Source: an uncultured Treponema sp. (lineage in GTDB: Bacteria; Spirochaetota; Spirochaetia; Treponematales; Treponemataceae). From it: DNA of 34,726 nucleotides. The first letter of the stretch is position 1; each line of letters opens with the position of its first letter. The stretch lies in contig CALAUH010000278.1 in the NCBI GenBank assembly GCA_937892225.1, positions 1 through 34,726 on the forward strand, given 5' to 3'. A program made the translations under genes and the position numbers. Positions 30,423 through 34,726 of the stretch are shown piece after piece. The notes under the pieces were generated by a model. It saw only the letters and a program-made list of their open reading frames with translations. It searched no databases and was not told where the DNA came from.

Positions 30423-31235
30423 ATGACAATTAAAACAAGAAACAGAATAAATATTTCTCTTTTTATCATTTCACTATTAATACTCATTGTTGATATCAGC
30501 ATAATAATTTTTAAGATTTGGACAAAAAGTTATTTTCCTAAATCATATATTAATCAGACGGAAAATTCTTTTTTCCTTACACGATATAACACTCACTGTA
30601 TAATTGCATCTTTACTTTTTGAATTAATTTACATCAGTATAACTTCAAGCGCGATTTACAGAGGTTTCCAGAAAACACAATCTTCTGAAGTAATTTACTT
30701 TTCGCTTTTTCTTTTTGCAGTTCTTTTTGATTCAGCAAGATTAATAATCATCCTTTTTAATATTGAAGACACTTATTCTATGCTCTTACTTGCATGTGGA
30801 AATTCATGTTTATTTTCAAGAGTTTTATATCCGATTGCATTACTTTTTACTGTAATTTTAAGCAAACCAGAACAGCGACAAAATCTTGAAAAAAATCTGT
30901 TTCTTACAATGCTTGGTTCTTTATTTCTTACTCAATATATTCCTCTAAATACTACAGTCACTAATTCTAATTACTGTGTAGATTTTGCATATGGAAAAAT
31001 TATGACTTTCGTAGGTATTTTTAGTCTTGTGATTGGAACAATTGCCTTGTTTGCAAACAACAGACAGCACCTTTTTAAACAGACAACAACTCTTGGTTTT
31101 ATTTTAATTTCTGTAGGTGTTGCAGTTTTATTTATTTCAACAAACCTGATTCTTCTTTTACTTGCAATCATTCTTTTAAGTGTTGGAACACCATTGTATT
31201 TATACGAACTTCACAGACAATATCTTTTATACTGA
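30423..31235 (+). CDS. Multi-pass membrane protein of unknown function
   Basis: 270 residues with about seven to eight hydrophobic segments: roughly residues 11-32, 55-78, 90-110, 115-145, 155-175, 190-210, 220-238 and 240-258. Short polar loops and a basic N-terminus (MTIKTRNR) suggest the start faces the cytoplasm. No transporter or enzyme motif was recognised; the layout recalls 7TM sensor-only proteins. There is no ribosome site; TATACT lies 8 nt before the ATG, so the mRNA may be nearly leaderless. Its stop is 1 bp from the stop of the convergent gene at 31237. Confidence 0.72.
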   Translation: MTIKTRNRINISLFIISLLILIVDISIIIFKIWTKSYFPKSYINQTENSFFLTRYNTHCIIASLLFELIYISITSSAIYRGFQKTQSSEVIYFSLFLFAVLFDSARLIIILFNIEDTYSMLLLACGNSCLFSRVLYPIALLFTVILSKPEQRQNLEKNLFLTMLGSLFLTQYIPLNTTVTNSNYCVDFAYGKIMTFVGIFSLVIGTIALFANNRQHLFKQTTTLGFILISVGVAVLFISTNLILLLLAIILLSVGTPLYLYELHRQYLLY

Positions 31236-31236
31236 T

Positions 31237-31818
31237 TTATAAGAAAATTAAATAAACCGTTCCAACTAAAACAGGAATTATTAAATTATCAAAATCCAAT
31301 AAAGGTAAAACTTCTATTACTGTTGAAAAAGCTGCAACAATTAAACTTAATGAAAGTTTTTTACATACACAATAAGTTGAAATAAAAACTGCTGTAAAAC
31401 AGGCAAGACTTCCTGCAATAGTTTTTCCGCCTGTAAGCGGGATTTTAATTTTTCCGAAAGTTTTTCCAACAAGACTTGCAAGTCCGTCCCCGAAAGCAAG
31501 TGCATATATTCCGACTGTTGCTGCATTCAACGGTAACAGTAAAGCTGCTATTAAAATACCAAAAACTAAAGTAACAGGTCCTAAAATAAATTTATTTTCA
31601 TCACGCTGTCTTGCTGCAAGATTTGTAAAAGAAGTTATAAACGGTATTTTCATTCCTCTTAAACGAAAAAACTCACATATTGAATATAAAATTACAAGTA
31701 TGAATAAAACAATAATCGTTAACCAATATTGATATTTCAAGAAAAGAGGAACAAAAGCACTGCACAAATGTATTGACTTTCTAAAAAGTTCTTTTAATAA
31801 AGTACGTCGGTCTTGCAT
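31237..31818 (-). CDS. SEC59/DGK1/phytol-kinase-like integral membrane protein
   Basis: 193 residues with about six membrane segments. The signature ALAFGDGLASLVGKTFGKIK followed by GGKTIAGSLACF matches the COG0170 family (dolichol kinase, phytol kinase, CTP-dependent diacylglycerol kinase), which phosphorylates lipid alcohols using CTP. In bacteria the substrate is mostly unknown; a polyprenol or diacylglycerol in the inner membrane is plausible. Its ATG overlaps the stop of the TPR gene by one base (TAATG), so it is translationally coupled. It has no ribosome site of its own. Confidence 0.82.
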   Translation of the reverse strand: MQDRRTLLKELFRKSIHLCSAFVPLFLKYQYWLTIIVLFILVILYSICEFFRLRGMKIPFITSFTNLAARQRDENKFILGPVTLVFGILIAALLLPLNAATVGIYALAFGDGLASLVGKTFGKIKIPLTGGKTIAGSLACFTAVFISTYCVCKKLSLSLIVAAFSTVIEVLPLLDFDNLIIPVLVGTVYLIFL

Positions 31819-34726
31819 TAAAGTTTTTCTTTATCAGTTAATGTTTTTGGAATTTCAATATAAATTGAAGGTTCAAAATCTGACATAGGATGAGTAATAT
31901 ATTTAATATTTTCTTCTGCAAGATTGCTGCCTTCCATACGAACCAATGTTTTCTGATCTCTTGTTAATGAATCCCACGCTCTTAAAGACTGCTGCAACTG
32001 AACAATTGCCTGTGCATTTTTAGAGCTGTCACCTGTTCGTTTTGCAAGATTATATAATGAAACTCCATAGTTATTTGCAGCATACAGATATTGAGTTACA
32101 AAAGTAGAATCTCTTGAATTACTCTGAGGATATAAAGTTTCTCCTTTTTCAATCATTTCCTGATCAAGTCTGTCTATAAGCTGGCTGTAATAACCTTCTG
32201 CAGCATAATCATCATTACGTAAATAAAGAGTATTTCCCATTGCAAGCATAAGATTCTTTTCTTTTACGTTGCCTTCTCCGGCTTTCATAAATGATAACAA
32301 TGCTTTTGTATAATCACTGTTCTTATACTGAACATAACCCATTCTATAGCGAATCATTGAATTGTCATAACCTAAATCTACAGAATTCTGATAATTGATT
32401 TCTGCATTGTCATAATCACCTGCTGCAAAATAGTAAATATCAGCAAGATCACTGAACAAATGACCAACATCAACATTACCTTCAAATCCGGCATTTTCGT
32501 GTTCAACATTATATAATTCAATACCCTGAGAATATTGTTCCTGTGCACGAAGATAATCTTGAGTTTTAATATAATTTTCACCAAGAAGTCTGTAAGAATC
32601 AATATATTTATATATTTCCTTTTTCTTAAGATGTACTGCTTTTCCAAATTTTTCTATTGTATCTTTTAAGACAGTTTCTACAGAAGCAGTTTCATTTGTA
32701 TGAATAAAATATTTAGCAAGATTAAACAATGCATTAGGATTTTCCGGATTCATTGAAACAGCACGTTTTAACATCTTGCGTAAATCTTCAATTTTTGCGC
32801 GTAAATATTCATCAGAAGGTGCAATAGGACCATACATTTTATCAAGAAGATAACCGCTTAATTCAGTCCAGTCATCTGCAGATAAAGATTTTTCTTTATT
32901 AATGAACATATCTTTATAAGGAAGAACCTGTGCAAGATTATCAGTTCTTATAAAGTAACGCATCATTCTTGAGTTATAAATATTTTTATCTTTTGGATAA
33001 AGTGTTGCATAATCTAAATATTGATTTTTAGCTTCTTCAAGTTTAGCAGGATCTTTTTCTGTACCCCATTCAAGTAAAATATCACCTAACAGCAAAAGTC
33101 CGTCTTTATCCTGTGCATGATAATCCAGAACTTCTCGTCGTACAATTTCTTCTGCTCTTTCGTAATTTTCTAAATCATCAAGTTCCATCTGAGCATATTC
33201 AATACCGGCTTCTTTATCATGATTAAAATAATAAAGAATATTTTTATACATTTTTTCTGCACGCTGATACTGTTTCTTATTTCTATAACCGCGGGCATAT
33301 TTAAAGAACCAGTTTTTCTTCATTCTGATAGAAGCAGCTTTATCAAATTTTAATTCAGCCTGAGGATATTCATCTGCCTCGAGTAATGCATATCCCTGTT
33401 TATACAAGTTAGTTGCTCTAATAGGATTTACAATACAGTTCTTACCGAACATAAATAATCCCCAGCACATAAATACAGAAACAATACCAATAAGAATGCC
33501 CGGAATAATTTTATTTCTAAGCTGATAAGAAAGTGATTTTTTATATTCTTCATATTCTTCTGCAGTTCTGTGTTCAAAATCACGAGGAACCGGAATAGAA
33601 ATATCAAGCATTTTTTCAAGAAGAGCAGCAACCTGACGAGCTGGAGCTTTATTTAAAATCTTCTCGATAATTTCAAATTCTGCATCATCTGTAAATTCAT
33701 CCTGAACAATAAGATTTTCAAAAGCAAGTCTTACATTTAAAGGATAATTATTAAAGTTTTTAAGGAACTGTTTATACTGTTCATCTGATAAAGTATTTGG
33801 TGGAAGTTCACCTTTTTCTTTACCACCAGATTTATCTGAAAATACATTCGATTTTTTATATGGAGTATCCTTTGCAGTATCTACATCAGAAAAGCCTGGA
33901 ATTTCAAAATCAGAACCTTCCATAGCAAAGTCATCATTACCACCTAAATCAAAATCATCTTTGCCTTTTAACTGAGAATCTGTATCCTGAATACCAAAAT
34001 CAATATCTTCATCCATTCCAGTTGTATCAAAAACTTCAACCGGACCTTCACTTTCACCTTCCTGACCTTCTCCAAAATCAGTCATAGATGAATCAAAATC
34101 TGAAAAACCGTCATCGCCAGTTTCAGAACTAAAATCATCTGAACCAAAACCGCTGTCTGGTAAATCTTCTCCGTTTTGCATTGCAGCAGCAGCGGCAGCA
34201 GAACCACCAAACTCGTATTCATCAGAAGCTTCATCTGTTTCAGAAGAGCCAAAATTATCATAAGGGAAATCCATGGAAGACATTGAATCCATAGATGAAG
34301 AATCAAAATTCATATCATTAAAATCTGAATTCTGTTCTTCTGATGAGAAATCTGTATTATCCGGAATTTCAGCATCCTGTGTATTAAAACTTTCTTCTGG
34401 AGCATCAAAACTATCTGAAGAAGATAAAGCTGAATCATTAATTCCGTATTCATTTAAATCAATATTATCTAAATCTGAAGTAAGATTAGAATCATCAAAA
34501 TCCATTTGAGGCAAAGCATCATTAGAAAAATCTAAATCATCTAAACCTTCAGTATTTCCTAAATCAGTAAATTCATTGATTTTATCATCTTTTTCATTTC
34601 CATAAAAATCCATAGATGATGAAAAATCATCTGTTGAAGGCATGTCTAAATCACCAGCAACAGGAGAAAAATCTTGTGGCATCTGGAAATCAACATCTGC
34701 TTCTGGCTCTGGAATTGGTTCAGGCT
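31818..34726 (-). CDS. TPR-repeat single-pass membrane protein, possible flagellar collar component (5' end outside window)
   Basis: The frame is open to the right edge (visible upstream residues PEPIPEPEADVDFQ), so ATG 34682 is internal and the N-terminus is missing; 969 residues are visible. The first ~280 are very acidic, Asp/Ser-rich and disordered, with a run of Ala. A small helical domain (LSDEQYKQFLKNFNNYPLN to DISIPVPRDFEH) is followed by a membrane segment (IIPGILIGIVSVFMCWGLFM), and the remaining ~540 residues are TPR helices that should lie in the periplasm (LYKQGYALLEADEYPQAELK and further units). This plan resembles the spirochaetal flagellar collar protein FlcB (BB0326 of Borrelia), which has a cytoplasmic N-terminus, one membrane pass and periplasmic TPRs. 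That identity is inferred from architecture only. It is coupled to the SEC59-like gene. Confidence 0.85.
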   Translation of the reverse strand, partial: PEPIPEPEADVDFQMPQDFSPVAGDLDMPSTDDFSSSMDFYGNEKDDKINEFTDLGNTEGLDDLDFSNDALPQMDFDDSNLTSDLDNIDLNEYGINDSALSSSDSFDAPEESFNTQDAEIPDNTDFSSEEQNSDFNDMNFDSSSMDSMSSMDFPYDNFGSSETDEASDEYEFGGSAAAAAAMQNGEDLPDSGFGSDDFSSETGDDGFSDFDSSMTDFGEGQEGESEGPVEVFDTTGMDEDIDFGIQDTDSQLKGKDDFDLGGNDDFAMEGSDFEIPGFSDVDTAKDTPYKKSNVFSDKSGGKEKGELPPNTLSDEQYKQFLKNFNNYPLNVRLAFENLIVQDEFTDDAEFEIIEKILNKAPARQVAALLEKMLDISIPVPRDFEHRTAEEYEEYKKSLSYQLRNKIIPGILIGIVSVFMCWGLFMFGKNCIVNPIRATNLYKQGYALLEADEYPQAELKFDKAASIRMKKNWFFKYARGYRNKKQYQRAEKMYKNILYYFNHDKEAGIEYAQMELDDLENYERAEEIVRREVLDYHAQDKDGLLLLGDILLEWGTEKDPAKLEEAKNQYLDYATLYPKDKNIYNSRMMRYFIRTDNLAQVLPYKDMFINKEKSLSADDWTELSGYLLDKMYGPIAPSDEYLRAKIEDLRKMLKRAVSMNPENPNALFNLAKYFIHTNETASVETVLKDTIEKFGKAVHLKKKEIYKYIDSYRLLGENYIKTQDYLRAQEQYSQGIELYNVEHENAGFEGNVDVGHLFSDLADIYYFAAGDYDNAEINYQNSVDLGYDNSMIRYRMGYVQYKNSDYTKALLSFMKAGEGNVKEKNLMLAMGNTLYLRNDDYAAEGYYSQLIDRLDQEMIEKGETLYPQSNSRDSTFVTQYLYAANNYGVSLYNLAKRTGDSSKNAQAIVQLQQSLRAWDSLTRDQKTLVRMEGSNLAEENIKYITHPMSDFEPSIYIEIPKTLTDKEKL

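Noticed and set aside
34680..34682. ATG 34682 as the start of the TPR protein
   Set aside because: The frame stays open to the window edge with similar Pro/Glu/Asp-rich codons and there is no ribosome site, so the true start is probably outside.
1..34726. CRISPR arrays, tRNA/rRNA genes, insertion sequences, prophage or toxin-antitoxin pairs
   Set aside because: No regularly spaced repeats, transposase, integrase, phage structural genes or RNA gene signatures were found on either strand.

Overview
The window is AT-rich (by eye about one third G+C) chromosomal DNA from a spirochaete, most likely a gut or rumen Treponema. The main pointers are many lipoproteins with relaxed spirochaetal lipoboxes (FAGC, FTGC, CSSC, FTAC, FSC), LacI-type sensor/GGDEF proteins, large lipoproteins with InlB-like and bacterial Ig-like domains, a secreted protein resembling DUF2259, and a TPR membrane protein resembling the spirochaetal flagellar collar proteins. 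No tRNA, rRNA, IS element, prophage or CRISPR array was seen. The genus is inferred from gene content only.

Layout. 1-2655: the 5' part of prfA (minus) diverges from a LacI-type sensor/diguanylate cyclase. 2621-7159: cimA, a secreted trypsin-like protease and a pyridoxal kinase, with overlapping convergent 3' ends. 7228-11676: a two-gene c-di-GMP operon, first a second LacI-type sensor/GGDEF protein and then a protein ordered degenerate GGDEF, EAL, PAS, PAS. 11802-12977: a CobW/COG0523 metal-chaperone GTPase. 13034-14220: a very small GspE/PilB-like ATPase with a 98-residue partner. 14358-19268: two tandem copies of a 'small lipoprotein + large lipoprotein' module, each closed by a strong hairpin terminator. 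19350-20611: a CorA-type transporter behind a structured leader holding a 23-codon ORF. 20612-23433: hisC, a metallophosphoesterase and a SUMF-domain secreted protein as an operon. 23497-28267: an unrecognised 634-residue protein, ssb and a U32 peptidase. 28298-31235: a lamin-tail-domain lipoprotein, a DUF2259-like secreted protein and a multi-pass membrane protein. 31237-34726: a SEC59/phytol-kinase-like membrane protein translationally coupled to a large TPR membrane protein that runs off the right edge.

The most notable signals are: (1) about half of the genes with their own promoter lack a Shine-Dalgarno sequence and have a -10 box ending 6-9 nt before the start codon, which predicts leaderless mRNAs (prfA, the first GGDEF gene, cimA, hisC, the U32 peptidase and probably two more), while the other genes have good GGAG-type sites; (2) the corA leader has a 10-bp stem hiding the ribosome site of a small upstream ORF and a second hairpin hiding the corA ribosome site; (3) the duplicated lipoprotein module; (4) the miniature secretion-type ATPase without a visible pilus or secretion locus; (5) five convergent gene pairs that overlap or abut with no terminator between them.
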